Made by a program: the position numbers and the translations under genes. Positions 43,592 to 52,160 of a DNA stretch of 64,000 bases are shown in pieces. The stretch is from HLUCCA09 sp965277275 (GTDB lineage Bacteria; Pseudomonadota; Alphaproteobacteria; Rhodobacterales; Rhodobacteraceae), in contig CBDICG010000002.1 of NCBI GenBank assembly GCA_965277275.1, positions 1,302,001 through 1,366,000 of the forward strand. The letters are read 5' to 3'. The first letter of the stretch is position 1. Each line of letters begins with the position of its first letter. The notes below the pieces were generated by a model. It saw nothing but the letters and a program-made list of their open reading frames with translations. It was not told the origin of the DNA and searched no databases.

Positions 43592-44971
43592 TCAGGACGC
43601 GGGGCCGAGCACGTCGATGATGGCCGCGCGAGTCGCTTCGACGATGGTATCGGCCTCGTCCTTGCTCAGGCAGAGCGGCGGCGCGTAGCCAAGGATGTCG
43701 CCTTGCGGCATGGCCCGGGCGATAACCCCGCGCCGTCCGAGAGCAGCAACCACCTCGCCGGTGGCAGCGCCGACCTTGTCGAAGAACACGGGGCCGTCAC
43801 GGTCCTTCACCAGCTCGACAGCGGTCAGCATGCCGATGCCACGCACCTCGCCGACATGGGGATGATCGCCAACGGCCGCCTGCATTTGCGCTGTCAGGTA
43901 AGGCCCCACCTCGGCAGCGTTCTGCACCAGACCCATGCGATCCAGAAGCTCGAGGTTGGCCACACCTGCGGCCGCTCCGATCGGATGGGCAGAATACGTC
44001 CAGCCGTGGCCGAGTGGGCCGTTCTCGTCGTTGCCCTGAACCAGCACATCCCACACCTTCTGGCTGACGATGGAGCCCGAAAGGGGCGCATAGGCCGAGG
44101 TCACGCCCTTGGCGATCGTCATGAAGTCGGGCTCCAGCCCGAACATCGGCGACGCGAACATCTCGCCCAACCGGCCAAACCCGGTCACGACCTCGTCGGT
44201 AATCAGGGCGATGTCATGCGCTTTCAGGATCGGCGTGATCGCGGCCCAGTATCCTTCGGGCGGCGGAACGATACCCCCCGTCCCCAGAACGGGCTCCCCG
44301 ATGAAGGCGGCGATCGTCTCGGCCCCTTCGCGGGCGATCAGCGCCTCAAGCTCCGCCGCGCAGTGGGCGGAGAACTCCGCCTCCGTCATGTCCCGCTCCG
44401 CCCGGCGGTAGTAATAAGGCGCGGTGGTACGCAGCACGCGGTCGAGCGGCAGGTCGAACTTGGCGTGGAACGCCGCGAGCCCCGTCAGCGAACCCGACAT
44501 CAGACCAGAGCCGTGGTAGGCCCGTTCACGCGTGATGACCTTCTTCTTCTCAGGCAGGCCCCTGATATTGTTGTAGTACCACAGAAGCTTGATGTTGGTA
44601 TCGTTCGCATCGGACCCGCCAAGGCCGAAATAGACCCGCGCCATATGCTCCGGCGCGCGCTCCATCACCATATGCGCCAACGTGATCGACGCCTCTGTGC
44701 CGTGGCCGACATAGGCGTGGTAATAGGCAAGCTCCCGCGCCTGCTTCGCAATCGCGTCGGCGATCTCCTGACGGCCGTAGCCGACGTTGACGCAATAGAG
44801 ACCGGCGAACGCGTCGAGCAGGCGGTTGCCGTCCCTGTCTTCGACAAAGGACCCTTCGCCACCGCTCATGATCCTGCCGGGTGCTTCCCCCCGGGTGTGC
44901 TTTCCCAGATGGGTCGAGGGGTGCAGGAAACTTTCGCGATCCCATGCGTCCAGAATGTCATTGTCGAGCAT
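43592..44971 (-). CDS. Class III PLP-dependent aminotransferase
   Basis: A 459-residue enzyme of the omega-amino-acid/acetylornithine aminotransferase group. The Schiff-base lysine is Lys288 in MTIAKGVTSAYAPLSG; other PLP contacts are GGSDANDTN at the phosphate side, the ITDEVVTGFGRLG motif with the conserved Asp, and GHGWTYSAHPIGAAAGV. Members convert an amino group of putrescine, gamma-aminobutyrate, diaminobutyrate or similar compounds using pyruvate or 2-oxoglutarate. The ATG at 44971 follows GAGGGAGAG. It is divergent from the DoeA-like hydrolase gene and upstream of the importer ATPase, suggesting that it metabolises the imported compound. Confidence 0.9.
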   Translation of the reverse strand: MLDNDILDAWDRESFLHPSTHLGKHTRGEAPGRIMSGGEGSFVEDRDGNRLLDAFAGLYCVNVGYGRQEIADAIAKQARELAYYHAYVGHGTEASITLAHMVMERAPEHMARVYFGLGGSDANDTNIKLLWYYNNIRGLPEKKKVITRERAYHGSGLMSGSLTGLAAFHAKFDLPLDRVLRTTAPYYYRRAERDMTEAEFSAHCAAELEALIAREGAETIAAFIGEPVLGTGGIVPPPEGYWAAITPILKAHDIALITDEVVTGFGRLGEMFASPMFGLEPDFMTIAKGVTSAYAPLSGSIVSQKVWDVLVQGNDENGPLGHGWTYSAHPIGAAAGVANLELLDRMGLVQNAAEVGPYLTAQMQAAVGDHPHVGEVRGIGMLTAVELVKDRDGPVFFDKVGAATGEVVAALGRRGVIARAMPQGDILGYAPPLCLSKDEADTIVEATRAAIIDVLGPAS

Positions 44972-45106
44972 ATTCTCTCTCCCTCGAGGCCAAGCTGCGT
45001 CTCTGGGTACCGTGTCACCAATCGCACGGCGATGCGACACCTTCGGGCAAGTGAATGCTGCCCATGCCCCCTGTTCAAGGGCCAAGCCCGCAGGCAAGGT
45101 AACGCC

Positions 45107-46285
45107 ATGCAAACCCCTCCCTTCTCGACCGCCGAGTACGACCGCCGCCTTGCCAAGGCCCGCGCTGCCATGGCCGCTCGCGATCTCGACACGCTGATCA
45201 TCACGGACCCGTCCAACATGGCATGGCTCACGGGCTATGACGGCTGGTCCTTCTACGTCCATCAGGCGGTGATCCTGCCCGCGTCCGGGCAGCCCGTCTG
45301 GTGGGGCCGGGGACAGGACGCAAACGGCGCCCTGCGCACCGTCGACACGGAGCGCACGGCAATCGTCGGCTACCCGGACGGATACGTGCAGTCGACCGAG
45401 CGCCACCCGATGCAGCATCTCGCCGCGACGCTTTCCGATCTTGGCCTCGCCTCAGGACGCATCGGTGTGGAGATGGAAAACTACTACTACTCGGCGAAGG
45501 CCCATGCCGTTCTCGCCGATGCACTGCCCGCGCCCCTGTCCGACGCGACGGCCCTGGTGAATCACTGCCGCACCGTGAAGTCAGACGAAGAGCTGAATTT
45601 CATGCGCCGCGCCGCGCGCATCGCCGAATCGGTCTGTCAAACGGCGATCGACCTTGCCGCCCCCGGCCGCCTCAAGAACGAAATCGCCGCCGAAGTCATG
45701 CGCGCAGGCCTGCTCGGCGCAGGAGAGGACTGGGGCGACTATCCGGCGATCGTCCCGCTCATGCCGTCGGGCTCCGATGCTGCCGCCCCGCACCTTACGT
45801 GGACCGGCGCCCCCATGCGCGCAGGCGAAGCGACCTTCTTCGAGCTTGCGGGCTGCTATCGCCGCTACCACGTCCCTGTCGCACGCAGCGTGTTCCTCGG
45901 CACACCACCCGAGTATTTCCGCCGCGCCGAGGCCGCCCTCGTGGCCGGGCTCGAAGCCGGAATCGACGCAGCCCGCCCCGGAAACCGTGCCTGCGATGTC
46001 GCCAACGCCCTCGGCGCCGAGATGGAGAAAGCCGGGATCGAAAGGGGCGCCCGCTGCGGCTATCCCATTGGGCTCTCCTATCCGCCGGACTGGGGCGAAC
46101 GGACAGTCTCGCTCCGCCCGGAAGACACAAGCGTGCTCGAGCCCGGCATGACCTTCCACTTCATGCCAGGCATTTGGCAAGACGATTGGGGCCTCGAGAT
46201 CACCGAAAGCCTCCTGATCGCAGACAGCGGCCCCGCACAGCCCTTCTGCTCCCTGCCCCGCGAGCTGATCGTCAAGCCAGCATGA
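45107..46285 (+). CDS. doeA: M24/creatinase-fold hydrolase, ectoine hydrolase (DoeA)-like
   Basis: A 392-residue pita-bread-fold protein. It resembles my recollection of Halomonas DoeA across the whole length: LTGYDGWSFYVHQ and GRGQDANGA near the N-terminus, YPAIVPLMPSG and APHLTW in the middle, and GYPIGLSYPPDWGERT near the C-terminus. DoeA opens the ring of ectoine to N-acetyl-diaminobutyrate. The metal-binding Asp pair of true M24 peptidases is not apparent (the region reads FELAGCYRRYHVP), as in metal-free creatinase-type members. The ATG at 45107 follows AAGGT. The stop overlaps the deacylase start by four bases. Neither doeB nor doeC is recognisable in the window, so the substrate may differ. 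Confidence 0.78.
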   Translation: MQTPPFSTAEYDRRLAKARAAMAARDLDTLIITDPSNMAWLTGYDGWSFYVHQAVILPASGQPVWWGRGQDANGALRTVDTERTAIVGYPDGYVQSTERHPMQHLAATLSDLGLASGRIGVEMENYYYSAKAHAVLADALPAPLSDATALVNHCRTVKSDEELNFMRRAARIAESVCQTAIDLAAPGRLKNEIAAEVMRAGLLGAGEDWGDYPAIVPLMPSGSDAAAPHLTWTGAPMRAGEATFFELAGCYRRYHVPVARSVFLGTPPEYFRRAEAALVAGLEAGIDAARPGNRACDVANALGAEMEKAGIERGARCGYPIGLSYPPDWGERTVSLRPEDTSVLEPGMTFHFMPGIWQDDWGLEITESLLIADSGPAQPFCSLPRELIVKPA

Positions 46286-47445
46286 GCCCCCTCGACGCGA
46301 CGCTCGAAACCCTGGGGCACCTCATCGCCCACCCGACCGTGTCCGACGAGAGCAACCTCGCACTCACTGCCGCACTCGCCGAGCGGCTCGAGGACGCCGG
46401 CGCACGGGTCGAGATACAGACGGACCCGACCGGCACAAAGTCGAACCTCTGGGCCACGCTCGGACCCGACATACCCGGCGGCCTCGTGCTCTCCGGCCAT
46501 ACGGATGTTGTCCCGGCGGGAGCGGGCTGGAGCTCGGACCCCTTCACCCTGCGCGTACACGACGGGCGTGCCTACGGGCGCGGCAGCTGCGACATGAAGG
46601 GCTTCCTCGCCTGCTGTCTCACGGCGCTGCCAGCATTCGCCGAAGCCGCACGCCACACACCCGTACACCTCGCCTTCACCTACGACGAAGAGGTAGGATG
46701 CCTCGGCGCCCAGGCCCTCACCGACAATCTGGACGCGCGCAATATCCGCCCCGCCATGGCCCTTATCGGGGAGCCGACCAATCTGCGCATCGTCGACGCG
46801 CACAAGGGCTGTTGCGAATACCGCGTACGCGTCGATGGGCTGGAGGGCCACGGCTCGGCCCCCGGCCTCGGTGTCAACGCCCTCGAATACACGAACCGCT
46901 ACATCGCGCGCCTGCTGCAGCACCGCGACCGGCTCGCCGCAGCGCCACCGCTCGATAGCCCCTACGATCCGCCACATACGACGATCAACATCGGCACGCT
47001 GAGAGGCGGCACGGCGACAAATGTCATCCCGGGTCACGCGCAGCTCGACTGGGAAATGCGCCCCGTTCACTGGGATGACGCCGCGCATGTGCTCGCCGAC
47101 CTCGACACCTTCATCGCACAGACCCTTCTGCCCGGGATGCGTGCCACGCATCCTGACGCGTCCATCACGTCCGAGGCAATCGGCGAGGTCATTGGCTTCA
47201 CCCGCGCAACCGAAAACCCAATGCGGGACCTCGCAGCCAGCCTTCTGGGACAAAACGACACCGATGCGGTCGCGTTCGGCACCGAAGCGGGCCTCTTTCA
47301 AGCGCTTGGCGCGGCATGCATCGTCTGCGGCCCGGGCTCCATCGCCCAAGCCCACACCCCCGACGAGTTCATCGAAATCGCCGAGCTTGAGCGCGCCCTG
47401 GAGTTCCTTCACGCCCTCGCCCGGCGTCTCCAGACGCCCCCCTGA
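46282..47445 (+). CDS. ArgE/DapE-family N-acyl-amino-acid deacylase
   Basis: A 387-residue M20 family metallohydrolase. The metal ligands are all visible: His in LSGHTDVVPAG, the bridging Asp in GRGSCDMKGF, the catalytic Glu pair in DEEVGCLGAQ, and the last His in IAQAHTPDEF; the lid domain inserts in the middle. It matches acetylornithine deacetylases, which release acetate from N-acetyl diamino acids. The start overlaps the DoeA-like stop by four bases (ATGA), so the two enzymes act on the same compound: ring opening followed by deacylation would give a diamino acid for the aminotransferase. This pathway is inference from order. Confidence 0.88.
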   Translation: MSPLDATLETLGHLIAHPTVSDESNLALTAALAERLEDAGARVEIQTDPTGTKSNLWATLGPDIPGGLVLSGHTDVVPAGAGWSSDPFTLRVHDGRAYGRGSCDMKGFLACCLTALPAFAEAARHTPVHLAFTYDEEVGCLGAQALTDNLDARNIRPAMALIGEPTNLRIVDAHKGCCEYRVRVDGLEGHGSAPGLGVNALEYTNRYIARLLQHRDRLAAAPPLDSPYDPPHTTINIGTLRGGTATNVIPGHAQLDWEMRPVHWDDAAHVLADLDTFIAQTLLPGMRATHPDASITSEAIGEVIGFTRATENPMRDLAASLLGQNDTDAVAFGTEAGLFQALGAACIVCGPGSIAQAHTPDEFIEIAELERALEFLHALARRLQTPP

Positions 47446-47457
47446 CAGCGCGCGCGC

Positions 47458-47496
47458 CCCTTCATCTTGGCCCAAGTACCTCCGCCGGAGGCGGCG
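47458..47496 (-). repeat. Rhodobacteraceae-type intergenic element with CCTCCG-C-CGGAGG stem
   Basis: On the minus strand the sequence is a stem CCTCCG-G-CGGAGG (47479-47491) followed by TACTTGGGCCAAGATGAAG. From memory very similar elements occur many times after genes in Roseobacter-group genomes. It lies between the convergent deacylase and DUF1989 genes and could act as a terminator. Confidence 0.4.
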
Positions 47497-47501
47497 CCAC
47501 G

Positions 47502-48353
47502 TTAAAGCCCGTGGCTCCGGTCGTATGCCGAAGCCGGCGGCATCTCCCAGGCCCTGGCCCCGCTCTCCACCTCGATGCGCAGCGGATGGCAGCGCGCCAC
47601 GTCCGACGAATGCTCGGAGCTGCAATCGCCTCCGGGGCAGGCTGAAAGGCCCACCACCAGATCGATCTCGGCAAAGAACGTCAGCGCATCGCCGGGCCGC
47701 ACCGGGCTTGCCTTCATGAAGTACTGGTGCGTGTCCAGGGTGAAGCCCGTGCACATGAAGACATTGAGCACATCGTGGACAAGCGGCTCCGCCTCCGCGA
47801 GCGGCAGGCCACGGTGTGCGGCAAGCGCGCGCGTCAGATTGGAGTGGCAGCAATAGTGATAATCCGTTCCACCCAACAGACGGCCCGTATAGGGATCGCA
47901 GCGTGTTCCGATCACGTCATGCACGGAGCCGCCGTCGGTATCGAAACCATACCAGTCGAGACTGTCCGACAGGATCGTCGCCATCGGGCGCATCTGTGGG
48001 AACGTGCTCCACATCCGGTCGCCGGTACTCAGATGCGTGCCGTGCAAGGCCCGCGTCTTGCCCGCGTAGAACCGCTCGGAAAGGTCCGCGGCATTCCAGA
48101 GGTTCAGATCCCCCACCTGCGGCCCTTCGACCGACACGATCCGGAAGATCGACCCCGCCAGCACTTCCACGCACGCCGCATCCCGTGGGGGCACGGTCAC
48201 GACGGTCGTCTGGCCATGCCCTGCCGCATGGGCGCGCCGCGCCGCCAGATCCACAGGCGGCAAGGTGTCGGGAGAGTAACAGATGACAGGACGCGCCGCG
48301 CGGCGGTCGTCAGCGTCGGCGGGCGCGGGGTGCTCCGGCGTGTCGAGCTTCAT
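47502..48353 (-). CDS. DUF1989 (urea carboxylase-associated) protein
   Basis: A 283-residue protein of the DUF1989 family. Conserved features include TVPPRDAACVEVLAG, GDLNLWNAADLSERFYAGKTR here broken by its core, TGDRMWSTFPQMRPMATI, CCHSNL and DTHQYFMKASPVRPGD with several Cys/His that could bind metal. Members often sit beside urea carboxylase or amine-degradation genes, but no reaction is established. The ATG at 48353 is chosen because GGAGGA lies 11-12 bases before it; a GTG at 48365, which overlaps the hydrolase stop, would touch GGAGGA. It ends a minus-strand operon with the hydrolase, the stress protein and SulP. Confidence 0.82.
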   Translation of the reverse strand: MKLDTPEHPAPADADDRRAARPVICYSPDTLPPVDLAARRAHAAGHGQTTVVTVPPRDAACVEVLAGSIFRIVSVEGPQVGDLNLWNAADLSERFYAGKTRALHGTHLSTGDRMWSTFPQMRPMATILSDSLDWYGFDTDGGSVHDVIGTRCDPYTGRLLGGTDYHYCCHSNLTRALAAHRGLPLAEAEPLVHDVLNVFMCTGFTLDTHQYFMKASPVRPGDALTFFAEIDLVVGLSACPGGDCSSEHSSDVARCHPLRIEVESGARAWEMPPASAYDRSHGL

Positions 48354-48361
48354 GGCAAAAG

Positions 48362-49246
48362 TCACTCCTCCGCGATGCTGGCATTGAGAAAGGCAACCAT
48401 GCGCGCCATCGCGCGCTCTGTCGCCTCCGGGTCGAACTCGGTTGGGGCCAATTCGAGTGTGCTCTCGTGATCAAACGCGTGGGTGACATCATCGTAGACC
48501 TCGGCCTCCACCGGCAGGCCCCGCTCCTTCTCGCGTTCCGCGATGTCTAGACAATCCTCGGGGTTGGCGATCAAATCGTTCTCCGCCAGCAGGAAGGCGA
48601 CCGGGATATGACTGTCCCACCCTTGCCAGCTCGCACGTGTGACCGGCCCGCAGTAAGGATAGAGGAGAAAAGCCGCCTTGACCTGTTCGGACGCTGGTGA
48701 CGGCATCCCGATGGGCCAGCGGGTCAGGGTCAGGGGAACCTCTTCATGATCCCACATGGACAAGGTCTCCATCAGGGACCACCCGCCATGCGAGGCGCCC
48801 ATCACCACGAGGCGCTCCCGATCGACCCAGTCCAGATCCCGTGCATAGGCAAGCGCAACGGCGACATCCCCGGCGCGCTCTCCCCCGGTCAGCAGCTGGC
48901 CGGCACAAACGAGGGTCCAGAACTGCGGCTCCTCGAAACCACGTGGCGTATGGCTGTCGACCATGATGGTGGCCCAACCGGCATCACCCAGCGCACGCGC
49001 CCAGCGGCGGACAGTGTCGCTCGGCCCGTCGCACCCGGAAAACAAGAGCGCTGTCTTGTGCGGGCCTTCGCCCACCGGCTGGGAGATCTCGAACGATGGG
49101 CGAAGCTGCTCCAGGAGCTCTTCGGGGGTTTGCCGCTCCACGGTCAGTCCGGTGTAACGGCCAAGCATGTTGACCGTGACGAGGATCAGCGGGACCGCGA
49201 TCAGAGCAATCGCACCTCCCCACATCAGGGCCCTGCGCCGGTCCAT
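48362..49246 (-). CDS. Alpha/beta hydrolase (dienelactone hydrolase-like), membrane-anchored
   Basis: A 294-residue protein. An N-terminal hydrophobic segment (ALMWGGAIALIAVPLILVTV) is a signal anchor or uncleaved signal peptide; the rest is an alpha/beta hydrolase with the nucleophile elbow GASHGG (Ser in MGASHGGWS), an Asp in LAENDLIANP and the final His in DDVTHAFDH. The substrate is unknown. Its start codon overlaps the stress-protein stop (TGATG at 49244-49248) and its stop touches the DUF1989 gene, so it belongs to the SulP operon. Confidence 0.8.
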   Translation of the reverse strand: MDRRRALMWGGAIALIAVPLILVTVNMLGRYTGLTVERQTPEELLEQLRPSFEISQPVGEGPHKTALLFSGCDGPSDTVRRWARALGDAGWATIMVDSHTPRGFEEPQFWTLVCAGQLLTGGERAGDVAVALAYARDLDWVDRERLVVMGASHGGWSLMETLSMWDHEEVPLTLTRWPIGMPSPASEQVKAAFLLYPYCGPVTRASWQGWDSHIPVAFLLAENDLIANPEDCLDIAEREKERGLPVEAEVYDDVTHAFDHESTLELAPTEFDPEATERAMARMVAFLNASIAEE

Positions 49247-50100
49247 CAGCGCACCAGAACCACGGGGACCTTGCAGGAACGCAGCATCTCGCTGGTTGTC
49301 GAGCCGATGATAAGCGACCGGATTCGCGAGTGACCGTAGGCCCCCATAACAAGCATCTCGAACGGGCCGCTATCCACCAGCCCCGCCAGCGCCGTATCAG
49401 GCTGGCCCGAAACCACGTCGGTGGTGGCGGTGATGCCGGCCGCACGCAACATCGCTTGCGCGTCCTCGAGCCCCTTGCGGACCGCATCGGTCGCGGTGCC
49501 AACCGTGACCACGTGCACCGCGAGCCCCTGGTAGAACGGCACGCGCGCGATATGATCAACGGCCTTCATCGCGGACGCGCCGCCATCATAGGCGACCAGC
49601 ACGCGCTCGATCGGCCGGAACGCCCGCGCCGCGACGAAAATCGGCCGCGCCGCGCTTCGCACGATCCGCTCCAGATTGGAGCCAAGGTGCCCCTTGGCGA
49701 AATCCGCCGCTTCGCCGCGCTTGCCGATCATCAGCATTTCGGCCCCGGCGCCCTGCTCGGCCACTGTTTCGACGATATCGTCGTGCCTCAGGCGCGTGGT
49801 GATCTCGTTGACCCCCCCTTTGTCGAGGATCGCCCGCGCATCTTCCAGGATTGCGCGCCCGCGATGGGTGATCAGCTTGGCGCGCTGCGCATCGAGCTCC
49901 GCCAGATCCTCCAGAAGGGCCGTGCGCGCGCCGAGCGCGATGGAACCTGAAAGGTCCGCCTTTTCCGCGCCCTCGCGCCGGCCCAGCACGTGAAGCAGCT
50001 CCACCGCCCAGCCCGACCGTTGCGCGACCCATACGGCGTGCTCGCATACGCTTTGCGAGTAGATCGACCCGTCGACCAGCGCGATCATCTTGTCTGTCAT
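49246..50100 (-). CDS. Tandem universal stress protein (UspA-like)
   Basis: A 284-residue protein made of two Usp domains. The first (about 1-140) opens MTDKMIALVDGSIYSQSVCEHAV and ends in a degenerate nucleotide loop; the second (about 160-284) has VLVAYDGGASAMKAV and the ATP-binding G-x2-G-x9-GS/T motif in MGAYGHSRIRSLIIGSTT. Usp proteins bind ATP or sense metabolic stress. Clustering with a SulP transporter is common, and here 12 bases separate it from the sulP stop; it may regulate the transporter. The stop is coupled to the hydrolase start. Confidence 0.88.
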   Translation of the reverse strand: MTDKMIALVDGSIYSQSVCEHAVWVAQRSGWAVELLHVLGRREGAEKADLSGSIALGARTALLEDLAELDAQRAKLITHRGRAILEDARAILDKGGVNEITTRLRHDDIVETVAEQGAGAEMLMIGKRGEAADFAKGHLGSNLERIVRSAARPIFVAARAFRPIERVLVAYDGGASAMKAVDHIARVPFYQGLAVHVVTVGTATDAVRKGLEDAQAMLRAAGITATTDVVSGQPDTALAGLVDSGPFEMLVMGAYGHSRIRSLIIGSTTSEMLRSCKVPVVLVR

Positions 50101-50112
50101 GGTTCGCCCTCC

Positions 50113-51600
50113 CTAGTGCGCCATCAGGTCGTCCATGGCACCGGGTTTGTCCTTCACCGAGAGCTTGTCGACAAGCGTCTCCGATGCCGCGTTCATCCCG
50201 ATGATCTCGACCTCCGCCCCGTCACGGCGGAACTTCATCACCGCCATGTCGAGCGCCTGCACCGAAGAGATGTCCCAGATATGCGCGCGACTGACGTCGA
50301 TCACCACCCGTTCCGGTGCCTCGCGGAAGTCGAACGCCTTCATGAAATCCTCGACCGAGCCATAAAAGAGCTGCCCCTCGATGAAGTAGGTCCGCACCCG
50401 GCCATCTGCGCTCGCCTCGCTGCGCACGCGGAAGAGCTGCGCGATCTTGGCCGCAAAGAAGATGCCGGACAGCAGCACCCCAACGAGCACACCGATCGCG
50501 AGGTTGTGGGTGTAGACGACCGTCACGACGGTCGCGAGCATCACGACGGAAGATGAGCGCGGATGCGTTCTGAGCGCCCCGAGCGACGACCACGAAAACG
50601 TGCCGATCGACACCATGATCATGATCGCGACAAGCGCGGGCATCGGGATGATCGACACGAGATCCCCAAGGCCGACCACGAGGATCAGCAGAAACACCCC
50701 CGCCACGAAGCACGAGAGCCGCCCACGCCCGCCAGACTTCACGTTGATGATCGATTGTCCGATCATGGCGCAGCCTGCCATGCCACCGATGAAGCCCGTC
50801 GCCGTGTTGGCAAGCCCCTGCCCGATACACTCCTGATTGCGATCCGAAGGCGTGTCGGTCAGATCGTCGACGATGTTCTGCGTCATCAGGCTTTCGAGCA
50901 GCCCCACGACCGCCACCGCGACGGAATAGGGAAAGATGATCGCAAGCGTCTCGAAGCTCAGCGGGATGTCGGGGATCAGGAATACCGGCAACGTATCCGG
51001 CAAGGCGCCCATATCGCCGACCGCGCGCACGTCTATCCCCAGCAGCCAGACCAGTAGGGTCAGCACGATGATCGTCACAAGCGGGGAGGGCACGGCGGTG
51101 GTGACCCGTGGAAAGAGGTAGATGATCGCGAGACCGGCGGCGACCAGCGGGTAGGTGATCCATGTCACCTCGCGCGGATCCAGCTCCGGCAGCTGCGCCA
51201 TGAAGATCAGGATCGCCAGCGCATTGACGAAGCCCGTCATCACCGATTTCGACACGAACCTCATGACGAACCCGAGCCTCAGAAGGCCCGCGCCGACCTG
51301 CAAGAGGCCAGCCAGCACGGTCGCCGCCAGAAGGTACTGCAACCCGTGATCCCGCACGAGCGTCACCATCAGAACAGCGGTCGCTGCAGTGGCGGCAGAG
51401 ATCATGCCCGGCCGACCGCCAGCAATCGCGGTGATCACCGCAATGGAAAACGAGGCATAAAGGCCGATCTTCGGATCGACACCCGCGATGATCGAAAATG
51501 CAATGGCCTCCGGGATCAGCGCGAGCGCCACCACGAGGCCCGACAACAGATCTCCGCGGATGTTGCCGAACCACTGCCGGCGATAAGCGTCCAATGTCAT
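50113..51600 (-). CDS. SulP family anion transporter with STAS domain
   Basis: A 495-residue inner-membrane transporter. About ten to fourteen hydrophobic segments cover residues 15-400, starting LLSGLVVALALIPEAIAF, which is the SulP signature; the segment PSDRNQECIGQGLANTATGF is the conserved SulP motif. A C-terminal STAS domain (about 405-495) contains GQLFYGSVEDFMKAF and IDVSRAHIWDISSVQALD. SulP members carry sulfate, bicarbonate or other anions; the ion is not deducible here. The ATG at 51600 is preferred to an upstream frame that would add a Cys/Arg-rich leader. First gene of the four-gene minus-strand operon. Confidence 0.92.
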   Translation of the reverse strand: MTLDAYRRQWFGNIRGDLLSGLVVALALIPEAIAFSIIAGVDPKIGLYASFSIAVITAIAGGRPGMISAATAATAVLMVTLVRDHGLQYLLAATVLAGLLQVGAGLLRLGFVMRFVSKSVMTGFVNALAILIFMAQLPELDPREVTWITYPLVAAGLAIIYLFPRVTTAVPSPLVTIIVLTLLVWLLGIDVRAVGDMGALPDTLPVFLIPDIPLSFETLAIIFPYSVAVAVVGLLESLMTQNIVDDLTDTPSDRNQECIGQGLANTATGFIGGMAGCAMIGQSIINVKSGGRGRLSCFVAGVFLLILVVGLGDLVSIIPMPALVAIMIMVSIGTFSWSSLGALRTHPRSSSVVMLATVVTVVYTHNLAIGVLVGVLLSGIFFAAKIAQLFRVRSEASADGRVRTYFIEGQLFYGSVEDFMKAFDFREAPERVVIDVSRAHIWDISSVQALDMAVMKFRRDGAEVEIIGMNAASETLVDKLSVKDKPGAMDDLMAH

Positions 51601-51848
51601 TCCTGGCAATCCCTTGTCCAGCAGCACACGCCACGCCGCGTGCGTCTGGCGTGCGCGCGCACACAAGAGCTGAGGCTGGCGAAAAAGCGGCCGCGGGGCG
51701 GTGCGGCCAGCATCGCAGCCGCATATAGCCCGCGACAGCCGAAGGCCACCCGCCATCGCAAATTGACGGAACCGACGCGCAAGGACGACGAATACGGCCT
51801 GATAGCTCCGACGCCCATCGAGCAGCGATCATATGTGGATGAGAGGGT

Positions 51849-51925
<77 letters not shown>

Positions 51926-52160
51926 CCAACAAACGACCCGATACTCCCGCCCACGGTCAGGTGCAAGGCACCAAGTTCAAAAAAGTGTCACACCCGGCAT
52001 ATGCCGCAGGGTCAGACATGCACCCGGTGCAAGAAGCGGGATGGTTGGACACGCGATATGAGTCTCTGCGCGCCATCTCAGCGAGATCACGCCCCACCCG
52101 CGCTTGAAAGACCTCCACGGGAGCGTACGTGAAGTCGGACACCGACAGCACACTCTCCTC

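Noticed and set aside
44972..45106. TCGCA-N6-TGCGA dyad between the aminotransferase and DoeA-like genes considered as a regulator site.
   Set aside because: Only five bases per arm in GC-rich DNA, so a chance match is likely.
42089..46285. A plus-strand open frame of about 1400 codons across the importer ATPase and aminotransferase genes.
   Set aside because: It is a GC-rich shadow antisense to two well-supported genes; only the part from 45107 matches a real family.
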